A stretch of 64,000 bases of DNA from Schizochytrium sp. CCTCC M209059 (taxonomy: Eukaryota; Sar; Bigyra; Thraustochytrida; Thraustochytriidae), in NCBI GenBank assembly GCA_000818945.1, contig KN805436.1, forward strand, positions 67,618 through 131,617. Reading direction: 5' to 3'. Positions 1 through 10,646 of the stretch are shown here, piece by piece. The notes under the pieces were generated by a model. The model saw only the letters and a list, made by a program, of their open reading frames with translations, ran no database searches and was not told the DNA's origin. Every line of letters begins with the position of its first letter. Position 1 is the stretch's first letter. Both the position numbers and the translations under genes were made by a program.

Positions 1-2306
1 GAGGGTTCTACCGGGGCAAGGCTCTTCCCTGCACGAAGGAAGGCAAAGTTATCTGCATCCATCTGCACCAAGCGTGCGGCAGAGGGCGCTCGCATTCAAT
101 CTCATCCCCACCAAGCTGCTCCATCCGCGCATGCGATCCTCCTGCTCTGGCGCCGCGTCGCGCCCGCGTCCTCGCGCGTCGCGGCGGCGCGGGGCGGGCC
201 TCTCGCCGCTGGCGAAGGCGGTCTCTGGACTCGGTTCTGCGCTCTCTCCCCTCGCTGGCCTTCGCCTTATCGTCGTCGTTGTGCTCGAGCTGCCTTCGTT
301 CGTTCATTCGTTCATTCGTCCGTTCGCCTTCGCCAGAGACGCGCGGGGACTCGGCCCCGACGCCGCGCCTGCCCCCCCGCGCGAGACTCGCGCCGCGCCC
401 CTCGGCGCCCGCAGCCGCAGAGAGCGCTGCACGTCTGGCGCCGCTCCAGAGGTGCATTCCGTGCGCGAAGGCCGCGCGGCGCTTTGGCTTCGGCCTCGCA
501 CGGGTTGCTTCGCGCTGCCGCCCTCCTATAAGCGCGCGAGAATTTGCTGTGTGCCCGCAGATAAGTCGCAGCCCGCCGCGCAGCTGTAGGGCAACGCGCC
601 TAGGGCGCTTCGTCTCCGCAGCTTCGGCCTGCGGACCGAGACTCCACGGTGAGCTGTGGAATGCACGACGCTTTGTACGGTTGCCCGCCGTCGCGGCCGC
701 TCTGATCGTCAGCCTTTTGCGTGCTACGCCAGACCAGGCCCCACCGCACTCAAGGATCGGCCGAGCTCGCCCTCGCAGGTCGAGCGGGCGCGGGCATGGA
801 ACCTCTTTCTCATCTTCTTCTTTGTCGCTTTTAACATTCTCTCGAGTACCTTTCAATAGTAAACAAGGCTGCCAGCTTCCTTGATCGCTGGGCTTATCAA
901 GGTCGCTCGTGTTTAGAGTTCCTAACGAGAGGAACCACCTTTGTCGTGGGGCGAGGGCTTTCGTACACTCGACAATTCATCGCCCTCCTCCTATCCTTCA
1001 CGTCTCGTCGATACTTCAGCTTCTGTTCTCGTTTTCGAACTAGGCTGCAGCCATCTATGTGCTCATCTGTCGATTGATAATCAAGAAGAGCAGTCGAATC
1101 GCTTGGAGCTTTCCTTTTGATGATATTAACTTTGAATTTAAAGCAAGAAACAGCCCACCTTGTTTGTCCAAATAGTTCGTATTCAAAGACCTTTATTCCT
1201 GCTCAATATGCTCGTACAATGGCTCGAGATTCCACAGACAGCAAGACGTCTTGTTAAGGCAAATGCATGACTCGAGATCAAATCAATGCAAGAAAAACAC
1301 GCGCCTTGCTCGCTGAAATCGCTCGTGCATAAATTCATTAAAGAGCAACAGTCCTACGTGCTTTCCTCTAACAAACCGCTTTCTCCGTCCTCGATGATTC
1401 GAACTTACACAGTCAGCAAAACATCTTGCCAAGGCGATCGCATGACTCACGCTGCCGCCTTGCTCAGGTCAGAAACCTGCCTCAAAGCAGGCACCAATTT
1501 TTGAGGTGCGGAGGGAGACAGAGAGAGAGGGTAAAGAGGGAGAGCGAGACGGCTGGTAACGAACACGCGCATGGCTTCTGGTTGTCTATTTGCTTCTAGT
1601 CTTGGAGTCCTCTCTCTCTCTCCCTCTGTCCCTCCCACCAACCCCACCAGTATTGGTTGGTCTGTTTGTTCAATTTGTCTGTCTACCTCACCCGGGCCAA
1701 CGAACGTGCGCGCGTAGGGCGGAGAGGGGGGATTCGGGCATCATGCGCTCACTCGGCAGCGATAGAATGATGCGGGGCCGACGGCAGGGGCAACGCGGCG
1801 CTTTGCTGCGCTCTGCGGTGCTTGGCCGCCTTCAACAGAGCGCTTAAGGGCTCGAGCAGCAGCCAGGTCCGAATCGCATGCTACTAAGAGGAGTACGGTC
1901 CGCTACAGCGCCAAACAGTGCTGCTTTCGGATGTATATACCCTCCACACAGCGAAAAACCTATTGCGGGGCAGTCAGCGGCCATGCTCACCACGCTGCCA
2001 CTGGTAAAAGCTCTCCCCAGTTCTTCGCTGAAAAAATCAAGAATAACTCGCAAAGCGCCCACAGCACTGACGGGCACCCACCTACCTTACCATAGCTACG
2101 TTTCTACAAAACAGCCCTTTGCAGCCCTCAAGATCAACATACCTCCTCTCAGTACCCACGCCTCTCTGCCATTTTTCCCCGCAGCACCCCTTTTTGGCCA
2201 CCGCTTTTCGCCGTTGCCAGAATTATCTCTCTCCCACGGCTGCGCTCTCCCCTCGTGCTATCTCCCTCTTTCGACGACGAACCACCCTCTCTCTCTCCCT
2301 GCCAAG

Positions 2307-2338
<32 letters not shown>

Positions 2339-3700
2339 CGCCGCGACGCCTTGGCGTGGCCGTCCTCATGCGCGGCAGCCGCGAGCGCCGCGGCCGGCGG
2401 CGCCAGCGGCCGCTGGCAGAGACGAGGAGCCCTCGGCGCCGCGAATCGCCGTGAGGCCCGCTCCTGCGGCGGCCTGAGGCGGCCTGCGGCGTCCTGCCCA
2501 CATCGAGGCTCCGGAGAGGGCGGCGCGGAGAGCAGGGCAAGCCTGCGCGTTCTGCCGAACGAGGCATCCGGCAAGGGCAGCGGCCTGCGAGGCTGGCCGC
2601 TCCGCTCGGAGGGCCGTCCTCGCGGGTCCGGCGGCGGTGCGTCCGGCGGCGGTGCGTCCGGCGGCGGTGCGGCCGGCGCGGCGTCCGGACGCCGGCGGCG
2701 CTGGCTCGACCTGCGCGTTTCCCTCTCCGCACCACTGCGCTCTTCCCGCGTCTCTGGCTGGCGGGAGATGTCCTGCTGTGACGAGGCGTTCGAGCTTGCG
2801 GCGTCTGTGGGTTCGCTGCCTGTGCCTGTCCTTGCGAATCCTCTTCGCGCCGCGCACGCAACGCGCCCGCAGCCTTTGAGAGCTTTGGTTGGCGATGTCT
2901 ACTGTGGCTCCGCACCTCGAACAAAACCCGCTTCGTGCCGCAACTTTGCCTCTCGACTACCATAGCGGCTCCAATGTCGCGCAAAAAAGGGGGGGGGGGA
3001 TGAAGGGCGTGTCGGGGCCTAGCGAGCCCCAAAGTCAAAGCTTCGTCTGCCACGGCGCCCGCGCGAGTCTGTAGAGGGCAGCTTGAGCTGCGGGAGAGGG
3101 GCGTGGATACCCAGTGGAGGCGACCAGGGCTCGCGGCGCAGGGCCGGCGGGGCGCTGGGGGGCCAGGCCAGCAGCGTCGGCCAGGCCAGCAAGCGCAGCA
3201 GACGCCATTCTTTCCCGCGCTCTTCTCCGGCGCCACTTCGCTTCCCTTCCCTTGGCCCCGCTCGACCGCCCGCGCGCCGAGGTCTCCCACGCGCCCGCGC
3301 GCGCGCGCCGAGGTCTCGCAGGATCGGAGAGGAGAGAGAGCGCGGCGACCGGCGAGCGAACGAGCGAAAGAGGAGAGACAGAGAGAAAGGCAAGCAGCGT
3401 GAAGAAGGGAGGCGATCGCACCCCCTCCTTCCCTCCCTCCCTCCCTCCCTCCCTATCGCGCCCGCGCGCGCGCACAGAGCAAAGGCGGCGGCTCTCTCTG
3501 CCGCCTCCTTGTTTGTCTGTTTGCCTGCCTGCCTGCCTGCCTGCCTGCCGGGCCTCCACGCCTGCCCTCCTGCTCGCGCGTCAACGTGCCCTGGTCGGTC
3601 GCGGCTCCTCGCCCTCCTATTTCTCCCCTTGTTAGACAGACTGAGACTTTGAGCACCCAAACCCCGTTTAAGACGTGTCGCTATTGCCAGGATTCACACA
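1..3700. other. GC-rich repeat-laden spacer, no supported gene
   Basis: No reading frame here has recognisable protein character. The many open frames come from high GC and simple repeats and encode Arg/Ala/Pro/Ser-rich low-complexity sequence. Visible structure: CAGG repeats near 2305-2339, a triplicated GGCGGTGCGTCC-type unit near 2630-2672, CCCT repeats near 3428-3452, alternating CG runs near 3297-3310 and 3461-3472, and GCCT repeats near 3523-3549. The last 100 bases before position 3701 probably hold the promoter and 5' UTR of the AP2-like gene. Short or fragmented exons cannot be excluded. Confidence 0.6.
2305..2339. repeat. CAGG tetranucleotide microsatellite
   Basis: About eight tandem copies of CAGG. 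The same tetramer, or its complement CCTG, recurs near 3523-3549, 17358-17388, 21706-21736 and 54945-54977, so it is a general feature of the spacers here. Confidence 0.9.
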
Positions 3701-4627
3701 ATGGACGTCAACTCGCAGGACCGTGGCAATCGCCGCGTCTCCTTTGTTCTTGAACAAGGACACTCTGCAGATGCTTCCCGTTCAAATCGTCGGCCTGCAA
3801 ACGCAAATACCATCATCATCACCGACGAAAGCGGCGACGACGACGAAGATGCTACCGCTACAGACTCAAACACAACCGGGGAGGAAAGCCACCGACATCA
3901 CAGAACAATGCATAGACGCCGCAGACAACGACAAGTCTCCCAAGCGAGTGCGGAATCTCGGCACATTAATGTTGAATCCATACTCGACCGCCTTCGTAAC
4001 GACGCCTTACCCTTTGTGCCAAGGCCTCCAGGATCAGACACCAGCTCGAGCGGTCAAGAGTCCCTCGACACGCATGGAAGCTCTGATTCATCAATATCAG
4101 CTCACACAGACAGATTCCGAGGAGGGACCGGCTACAGCAGTGGAGGCAGTGGTGGAAGTGATGGAAATCGAGGCGGTCCCTTCGACGATGGCTCCGAAGA
4201 CAGCTTCGTCCAATGTAGGTATAACGGTGTTCAGTATGTCCGAAGGGACCGCTCTTTCATCGCTGTGATATGGTGTCATGGCCGCTGCGAGGTCCAAGGT
4301 CCCTTTGCCACAGAACTCCGCGCTGCGTTGGCCTTTGACACCTGTGCAGAATTTCTCTTTGGAGCCTCCTTTCCCGAACTCAATTTTCCCTCTCCGACTG
4401 ACCGCGCGCGCATTTTCTGGGCATTGAGTCAAGCCAGCGATGTAGAAATTGCGGCACTGACACCCGAAAAAGTGGACGAGGCGCTTTTGCGTCTCGCACA
4501 AGACCAGATCAACGAAACACCATCGCCTTCAAATGCAGATCCAAATACCACAAACATCACAGACTTGACGTCGCAACCAAGACAGCGTTCGAACCCAAAC
4601 AAATTACGACGCACCAATTCGTCATGA
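3701..4627 (+). CDS. AP2/ERF-like domain protein, putative transcription factor
   Basis: Single-exon 308-residue frame. Residues 1-165 are disordered, with acidic (DESGDDDED), His/Arg-rich and Ser/Gly-rich stretches. Residues about 170-232 look like an AP2/ERF DNA-binding fold: a strand-rich YNGVQYVRRDRSFIAVIW, then GPFATELRAALAFD and LFGASFPELNFP. These match the family pattern of three strands (YRGV..W.A.I), a G-F-x-T/A-E-x-A-A-x-A-x-D helix, and a closing NFP. The C-terminal tail is Asn/Pro/Thr-rich. AP2-like proteins are known outside plants in several protist groups. Expected role is nuclear, sequence-specific DNA binding; the target is unknown. The ATG at 3701 is the first in frame and follows a pyrimidine-rich leader. 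Confidence 0.7.
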   Translation: MDVNSQDRGNRRVSFVLEQGHSADASRSNRRPANANTIIITDESGDDDEDATATDSNTTGEESHRHHRTMHRRRRQRQVSQASAESRHINVESILDRLRNDALPFVPRPPGSDTSSSGQESLDTHGSSDSSISAHTDRFRGGTGYSSGGSGGSDGNRGGPFDDGSEDSFVQCRYNGVQYVRRDRSFIAVIWCHGRCEVQGPFATELRAALAFDTCAEFLFGASFPELNFPSPTDRARIFWALSQASDVEIAALTPEKVDEALLRLAQDQINETPSPSNADPNTTNITDLTSQPRQRSNPNKLRRTNSS

Positions 4628-5317
4628 ACTCTAGCATGATCGAGCAGAAACCCTGGCGCCCTTTTTGCCTGACGTGAGACTGTGGTGCTTTGCCTTGGTT
4701 TGTAAAGAGATCAATGAAATCTCATTTGACTCTGGTTCCCCCACTATCCTAAAAATAAAATCGCATCAAACCTTTTATTGAAAATTCCGTCTTGAGACTC
4801 GAGATGAGAGAGAAAAAATCCCTCATTTTAATATCACCTCGCTCAAAGAAATCATAAAGAGACTGCCTACATTCGGCCGCAACGCAATTATCTCGCCGCA
4901 ACGCAATTATCTCGCCGCAACGCAATTATCTCGCCGCAACGCAATTGCTTCGCCACAACGCAATTATCTCGCCGCAACGCAATTATCTCGCCGCAACGCA
5001 ATTGTTTCGCCGCAACGCATTTGTTTCGCAGCCTTCACACACACACACAGCCAGGAGAGTCTCTGCTTCATGAGCAGCCAATGTGCTAGCTCTTCAAGCC
5101 CAAGCAAGCCATGTAAAGGGAGATCTCAAACGCAAAGGATAGCGCGCCCACGAGCGTGCCAAACCAAATCTCTGGCAAAAAGGAGAGGAAAACGACTGGC
5201 AACTTATGCGAATAATTAGAAGAACGTTTCGATCAAAAACTTGACCATCAGGTACAGAATGAACTATGAAGGAGGACGCCATCACCTCCTCTCAGAAAAA
5301 AACTCACACACAAGAGG
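4628..5317. other. 3' spacer between convergent AP2-like and TTL genes
   Basis: Contains the 3' UTRs of two convergent genes, several A/T-rich stretches and an eight-unit 19-bp minisatellite (4876-5027). A CA run lies near 5037-5050. No further gene is seen. Confidence 0.6.
4876..5027 (+). repeat. 19-bp minisatellite, 8 units
   Basis: Eight contiguous copies of GCCGCAACGCAATTATCTC with a few substitutions. Units 4, 7 and 8 end GCTTC or GTTTC instead of ATCTC, and unit 5 begins GCCAC. Units start at 4876, 4895, 4914, 4933, 4952, 4971, 4990 and 5009. It sits in the shared 3' region of two convergent genes. Confidence 0.95.
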
Positions 5318-7264
5318 CTACAAAGAATCAAGCGAGATCTCTTGCGATTGCGCCGCAAACCTCTTCTCGAGGTGCATAAGCACGCGCTGCAGAGCAAATC
5401 GAGCCCGCGTTGATTCGAGATGATCTAAAAAGGCATCGTGGTACTTCTCGAAAGTCAAATTCGGGTACACCATCTTCCATCCGCCCGGACGCTTGCGCTC
5501 GTTCATGTAAGAGATCAGGTACTCCCAATGGCGCGTATCTAATGCCTGGAGCACATCCATGTCGATGCCCTTGATGGCGTCGAGAAGCTCTTTCGCCTCG
5601 GAACTGTTCGTCTCCGCAAACATGCCCAGAGTATCTGCAATCATCACTTGCTTCGTCTGACTATAATGATCCTGCTCGTCATCTGACCTGCGGAGGCTCG
5701 GCTGCGCGTTAACCTCAAGCACGCGAGTTTTAAGATTCTCGTCGACAATCAAATCAATGCCAAGAATCTGATAACAATTGACGCACTCGGCTTGCTGCTT
5801 TGATTGGTAAAAAGACTGCCACGCCTTTTCCCCACTCAGAAGAACGGTAGAAATCGACTTTTGCATGTCAAGAAAAAGGGCATCGGCGTCATGCCCGTCC
5901 GCAGTCAATTGATCCCGAAGATTCTGGAATGACCATGTGATGCTTGTCACGTTCTGGTTCGCAAACTGCTTATTCACGTGTGTGTTTGTAAGCACCTGAT
6001 TCGCCCGTCGTGCCTGCTCGTTGTAGTTCCGCGACGCAAAGCGCACGATTCCGCGCTCGTGCACATATGCACGCATCGGGACCGTCGAAGTCACCAAAAC
6101 ATAGGCGCGCAAGTCCCACTTGCGCTGATTAATCAGGTACGGGCGCGAAAGGTACGTCTGCAAAATGCGAGAGCTCCCATGCACGCGCCGCAAATCTCGC
6201 GCGCCATTCAACACAGTCACGCCAATGCCGCCGAAACTCGCAAGCGGCTTGCTGATGAACGACACTTCTTCATGTGCGGTCGCATACGCATGCGCTTCTC
6301 GCCACTCACCCGGAAACACCCAACATTCAAAGACATCTTCGGCGAAGCGCGGGTCCCCACGAATGGCTTGTTTCATGGTACGGCAAAAGCTGTCCTTGCT
6401 CCACAGCGTCTCACGGAGTCCAGGCACGCGATTCACACGCTGATATCGCTTGACGTGGTTCGGCCAGTTCGCAAAGAGACAATGTTCTTGCGGAGCCATG
6501 CAGAGCATGAAAGCGTTCGACACCTGACTCAGAGCGCGGTTTGTGAGGGCCACGCCCCCCTTCATTCGCTCCACGCCCCATCCCGCGCCTTCGAGCGTGG
6601 GAAGGTACATTTGCTGGTCACGCGCCAAAGCCTTGGAGTTGCCCCAAACGAGGACTACCTTTTCGCTCGTCGGGAACGCCCAGTACGACATGTTCTCCTC
6701 GATGCGCTGCACCCGCGTATCGAGACCACTTTTGGCCCACATTTCCTCGTACCAGGGGCCCGTCAGCAGCGTGAATGTGTGAATGCTGTTGTTTTCTTCT
6801 GCTGCAACTTCGTCGATTCCGATTTCGAGGCCGTCTTCATCGTTTTCATTCTCGCTGGGCCGGTCCTCCAACGATAAGTCAATATTCGAGTAATCGTGCA
6901 TTGGTTGGGTTCCGTCAGCATGAAAGTTGGGCTCACGCGCCTCGCCATCATCACTGTCATCGGCGTTGCTCCGCAAGTTTCCTTCACCGTTCGAACTCCG
7001 CCTCCTGTCGATGGCGACGAGCTCGATACGAACGTCGCCGCCCACCCCACGCTGGTTTGACTCGAAGCTCGGGCCGAGGTCGAGTTCTGTGAGCAGGTTC
7101 ATGTTGTACATGGGCGACTCGTTGCGAGCCATGTACGTCGCGTGGATGGCGAGTTCGTTGCGCAGGAGCTGCTCGCTCCTCGCGAACATGGTCGACAGGT
7201 TCCACCCAGCGAGCGTGGCGATGAAGAACGCCACCGCGAGCTTTTCATGGCGCCACAGAAGCAT
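5318..7264 (-). CDS. TTL-family (tubulin-tyrosine-ligase-like) protein with N-terminal membrane anchor
   Basis: Single-exon, 648 residues. Residues 8-26 form a hydrophobic segment after a short charged N-terminus, suggesting a signal anchor. Residues 60-165 are acidic and disordered. The TTL ATP-grasp domain covers about 200-600. Its nucleotide- and metal-binding motifs are intact: SKPLASFGGIG (338-348), QTYLSRPYLINQRKWDLRAYVLV (369-391, given here as adjoining QTYLSRPYL and KWDLRAYVLV blocks), TNTHVNKQF (426-434), and GIDL followed by LEVNAQPSL (502-524). The family adds tyrosine, glutamate or glycine to protein side chains or termini, classically on tubulin in the cytosol. A membrane anchor is unusual, so the substrate and the side of the membrane are uncertain. 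It runs convergently with the AP2-like gene. Confidence 0.85.
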   Translation of the reverse strand: MLLWRHEKLAVAFFIATLAGWNLSTMFARSEQLLRNELAIHATYMARNESPMYNMNLLTELDLGPSFESNQRGVGGDVRIELVAIDRRRSSNGEGNLRSNADDSDDGEAREPNFHADGTQPMHDYSNIDLSLEDRPSENENDEDGLEIGIDEVAAEENNSIHTFTLLTGPWYEEMWAKSGLDTRVQRIEENMSYWAFPTSEKVVLVWGNSKALARDQQMYLPTLEGAGWGVERMKGGVALTNRALSQVSNAFMLCMAPQEHCLFANWPNHVKRYQRVNRVPGLRETLWSKDSFCRTMKQAIRGDPRFAEDVFECWVFPGEWREAHAYATAHEEVSFISKPLASFGGIGVTVLNGARDLRRVHGSSRILQTYLSRPYLINQRKWDLRAYVLVTSTVPMRAYVHERGIVRFASRNYNEQARRANQVLTNTHVNKQFANQNVTSITWSFQNLRDQLTADGHDADALFLDMQKSISTVLLSGEKAWQSFYQSKQQAECVNCYQILGIDLIVDENLKTRVLEVNAQPSLRRSDDEQDHYSQTKQVMIADTLGMFAETNSSEAKELLDAIKGIDMDVLQALDTRHWEYLISYMNERKRPGGWKMVYPNLTFEKYHDAFLDHLESTRARFALQRVLMHLEKRFAAQSQEISLDSL

Positions 7265-8657
7265 CCTTTCCGTGACTGACTGACTGACTCAATGGCTCGG
7301 GCTTGGCGGGCGGCCTAGGCGGTCCGGTCGAGCGAGCGCAGCGCAGCCGCACAGGCAGGCTCCCTGCCTCCCGTGCTCGGCCGCCTTCCGCGCGCTCGCT
7401 CGCTCGCTCGCTCGCTCGGCTTATGTGCGTCTTCTTGCCTTCTTTCGCGCGTCTCCTCCTCCGCGATCTCGGCACTCACAGTCACTAGGACGAGAGCGCG
7501 TGAGCGCCTCTTTCGGGGGCTCTGCGAGCGGGCGATCGGGTTATGCCTGACGCGCGCGGCAGCGGCCCTTCCTCGCTCTCCCGCGGCCAGCCGAGCCGTA
7601 CGTACGGTCTGGGAGTCGAGCCAGGCCGGGCTTGCAAGGCAGCGCAAGGTAGAGCAGAGCAGAGCAGAGGACACACGCACAATGGGACCTTGGCGTCCAT
7701 TTCTCTCTCCTCTTTCTTACTGTAAGTTAGTGACCATCTCGTCCTTTCTTCTTTTCTTTCTCCTTGCTCGCACTTATCACCTCCGAAACAGGAAGACGAC
7801 AAGAGAAAGAGGAGGAAAAAGAGGAAGAAAGCAGTAAACAGAAACTCGCCATTTTTGAGCGCTCGCTCACTGTGGCACCAGTGCCGGAGCTGAGCTCCCA
7901 TACCGCGCTTCGAGCTTGCCCTCCCTCCCCCGCGTAGGCCGAGGCCAAGTCTCTGCCTGGACCCCGCACGCATGGACTCAGGACGGCGTCGAGTGTCCGC
8001 GGGACGCGAGCCACTCGCGCGGCCTGGCTCCGAACCGACAGCGACACCCCAGAACGTACGAGAGAAAGAGAAGAAGTCCAAGATAGCCTAAAATATATCA
8101 TGTTTTCACCTGCCGTTCATGCATCCATCCGTCCATTTATCCATCCTTCCTTCCTTCCGCCTATCCATTCAAGCGTCTAAACAGCAACGGCACGAGGAGT
8201 CAGCTGCTGTGCTGCGTGATAGTAGCCCTCCCTGGCCGCGCGCCGTCCATTCTAATCACTTCGTGCGTCATCTGTTGATAGGCCGCCTCGAGCCGCCGAG
8301 CCCCTTTCTTCACCGGCACCAGCGCAAGTTGATCCCGGCGAGGATCAGCGCAGCAAATACGGAAGGACTGCCAGCGGCAGCGCTGGGTGAGGCCGCCGTT
8401 GTGGAGTGCACGTGCGGCGCATGCAAGCCACGTCACGCCCCTCAGAAAGTGCTGTCTGGGCCGTCCTGTTTATCCGCCGCCACACTGCCAGAGCGAGAAA
8501 GGCCGTCCACCGTCACAGAGTTGCGCACACGGCGACGAGACGCGCTCGCAAGCGAGTGAAAGCGCGCACCAGCGTCGCCGCCGCTGCCGCACCGCGCCAG
8601 CCAGCCAGCCAGCTTGCCACTGCCAGCGAGCTAGCAAAAAAGCACACGTTCGCCGCC

Positions 8658-8691
8658 ACTGCTGCTGCTGCTGCTGCTACTGCTGCTGTGA
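8658..8691. repeat. CTG microsatellite
   Basis: About ten CTG triplets with one TAC interruption, in the long spacer upstream of the TTL gene. Confidence 0.9.
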
Positions 8692-9800
8692 CCAGCACTC
8701 GTGCTCGGACTCGCGGTCGCGTCCGTCACCAGCGCGGTCGCGGGGCGCCATCATTCGCTCGTCCGTCCGTTCGATCGATCGATCGATCGTTCGTTCGTTC
8801 GTTTGTTCGTTCGTTCGTTTGGTGGTCCTGGCTCCTTGAGGACGGGCACAGCGGGCGTGATTCAGGCGTGAAACAAATGGAGAGACCATCGTAGTACAGT
8901 TTCCAAGGATCAAAGGCGTCGGAGCCGGCTTCCAGCTACATCTTGTAGTGGTTGGAGTGACTGGAGAGAGCGCATCCACTCACTCACCCACCTTGAACCC
9001 ACCGCGAACACACTCGCTCGCTCACTCACTCACTGGCGGCACGGTGGCGCACGCACGCTCCGCACCTCTCGGGAATTGCAGAAAAATGACGCTAACAGTG
9101 CAGCCAGGACGGGACAGAAGCTGGCGAGACCCAACGCCCGAGACAAATTTCGCAAGGCCGCCCACGTTGATCTTGAGCGCACGCAGCAACAGCTGATGCT
9201 TGCATGATTCGTTTGCCGCGCCGCTGCACAATGGGTGGTGGGGCTTGCGATTAGTGATGTGTCGTGAGCAAGGTCGCGAACCGAGAAAATTGCATCACGC
9301 AGGAGCCAGGCTTTGTCCCGGGCTTCGACAGCAAAACTCACAGCCCAAACGCTTCGGTCTCCTTCCGATACTTACTAGAAAGTTGTCCCTCGCAAGAGCA
9401 GAAAGTTTTTGGGGCCGCTCAAAGAGATGCTTAATTGTTTGCGTGCTCTTGGAGCATCTTTCTTGCCGCAGCGGACGTGATGCTGCAAGAACGAACGCTT
9501 TACACGCGTGCGTTCATTTACAGCAGAGTAATATCAGAGGGACTTTCGTTGTCACTGCACCCAGGGGGCGGAAACATACAGCGAAAGCCTGCTTCCCGCA
9601 TCCGCATCCGCTGCCACTGCCTCTCATGTCAGTGCAATGATCATCTCAGAGAAAAGCTGAGCCAGTTACGTGCCGCTGCCGACACGATTGGTTGCGCACG
9701 CGACTTTTCGCGAACCAACCGCTAAACAGACGCACAAGCACTTCAAGACGTCGCCTGTCTCTCCAGCGCGCGCCCATCGTCGCGCTCGCACAAAGCGAAA

Positions 9801-10110
9801 CGTCCTTGCATGAGGCCAACTACGCATCGTGCGCATGACATCCGTAGTCGAAACTGGTTGCCTTCCTCCCCTCGCGTTGAGAAGCGCACATTACGCCATT
9901 TGGCGTTCTTGCATGAGACTGACTTCGCTTCTCGCACATGACATTCGTCGTCGAATCTCAGGCTGGTCGTCTCCGTCGCGATGAGAATTTGCAAAGCGTC
10001 ATCTGGCGTCCTTGCACGAGACTGACTTCGCATCGCGCACATGACATTAGCAGTCCACTCTGGTCGTCGCCTTTGCGATATTCTTAGAAGCGCACGGTTC
10101 GTCAAATCAA
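9801..10110. repeat. 103-bp imperfect tandem repeat, 3 units
   Basis: Units start at 9801, 9904 and 10007, so the period is exactly 103 twice. Each starts CGTCCTTGCA or CGTTCTTGCA, continues TGAGACTGACTTCGC, and contains CGCACATGACAT about 30 bases in. The minus strand stays open across the array (9743-10114), which a repeat alone would explain; no protein family is recognised. Confidence 0.85.
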
Positions 10111-10646
10111 GCAAGATGGCGTCTGCTCTGCTCTGCTCTGCTCTTTTCGCTCCCCGTCATTTTGCCGACGATTAAAGCAATCATGGAAGAGGCGGTCTTG
10201 AAGCGGCCGGCAAAACTTCTAATTTTCTTCAACACTTAACACGCGGGACATGCGTGACGACGAATCTACCCAAGCCTCCACGCACCCACCCACTCGCCCA
10301 AGCGGATCCCCGCGCCAACCACTGATCAAGAAACCGATTTTGAGACTGCAAGACAATGTCGCAGACTAACTGGCTTACACCCTACAGCTTGTTGCTGATT
10401 GCTGGTTGCTGGAAAACGACTGCGTTCTGCACAATTGCGATGCGCCATTTCCCGTAAGAAGGTAAACCTTTCGTTGACGATTCGCTGAGATTACCCACTC
10501 CAACTTTGTGGTCAAACAGCCTAGAAGCACCCATCAACTCGCGACTGAACCTTCTTCTTTCCAAACAGCAAGATAAATGGATTTATAACAAGCGAGAGGG
10601 TAAGCAGAAATTGCGTAATTGTCAGTGGCAGCAACCGCAGAGCTCA

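Larger units (their letters stand above)
7265..10646. other. 3.4-kb spacer, no supported gene
   Basis: Begins with the probable promoter of the TTL gene (GCTC repeats near 7394-7417, a short AGAGC repeat near 7652-7670). Further along are CTG repeats (8658-8691), GATC and CGTT runs (8772-8820), a three-unit 103-bp repeat (9801-10110) and another TCTGC pentamer run (10122-10144). Open frames are short and low-complexity on both strands. The region up to 10646 is the 3' flank of the cupin-like gene. Confidence 0.55.

Noticed and set aside
1385..1420. tRNA-like B-box (GTTCGAATC on the minus strand)
   Set aside because: The flanking bases do not pair as a T stem and no acceptor or anticodon arm can be drawn.
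1..3660. Many 60-355-codon frames in the first 3.7 kb
   Set aside because: Arg/Ala/Pro/Ser-rich low complexity from GC-rich repeats on both strands, with no motif.
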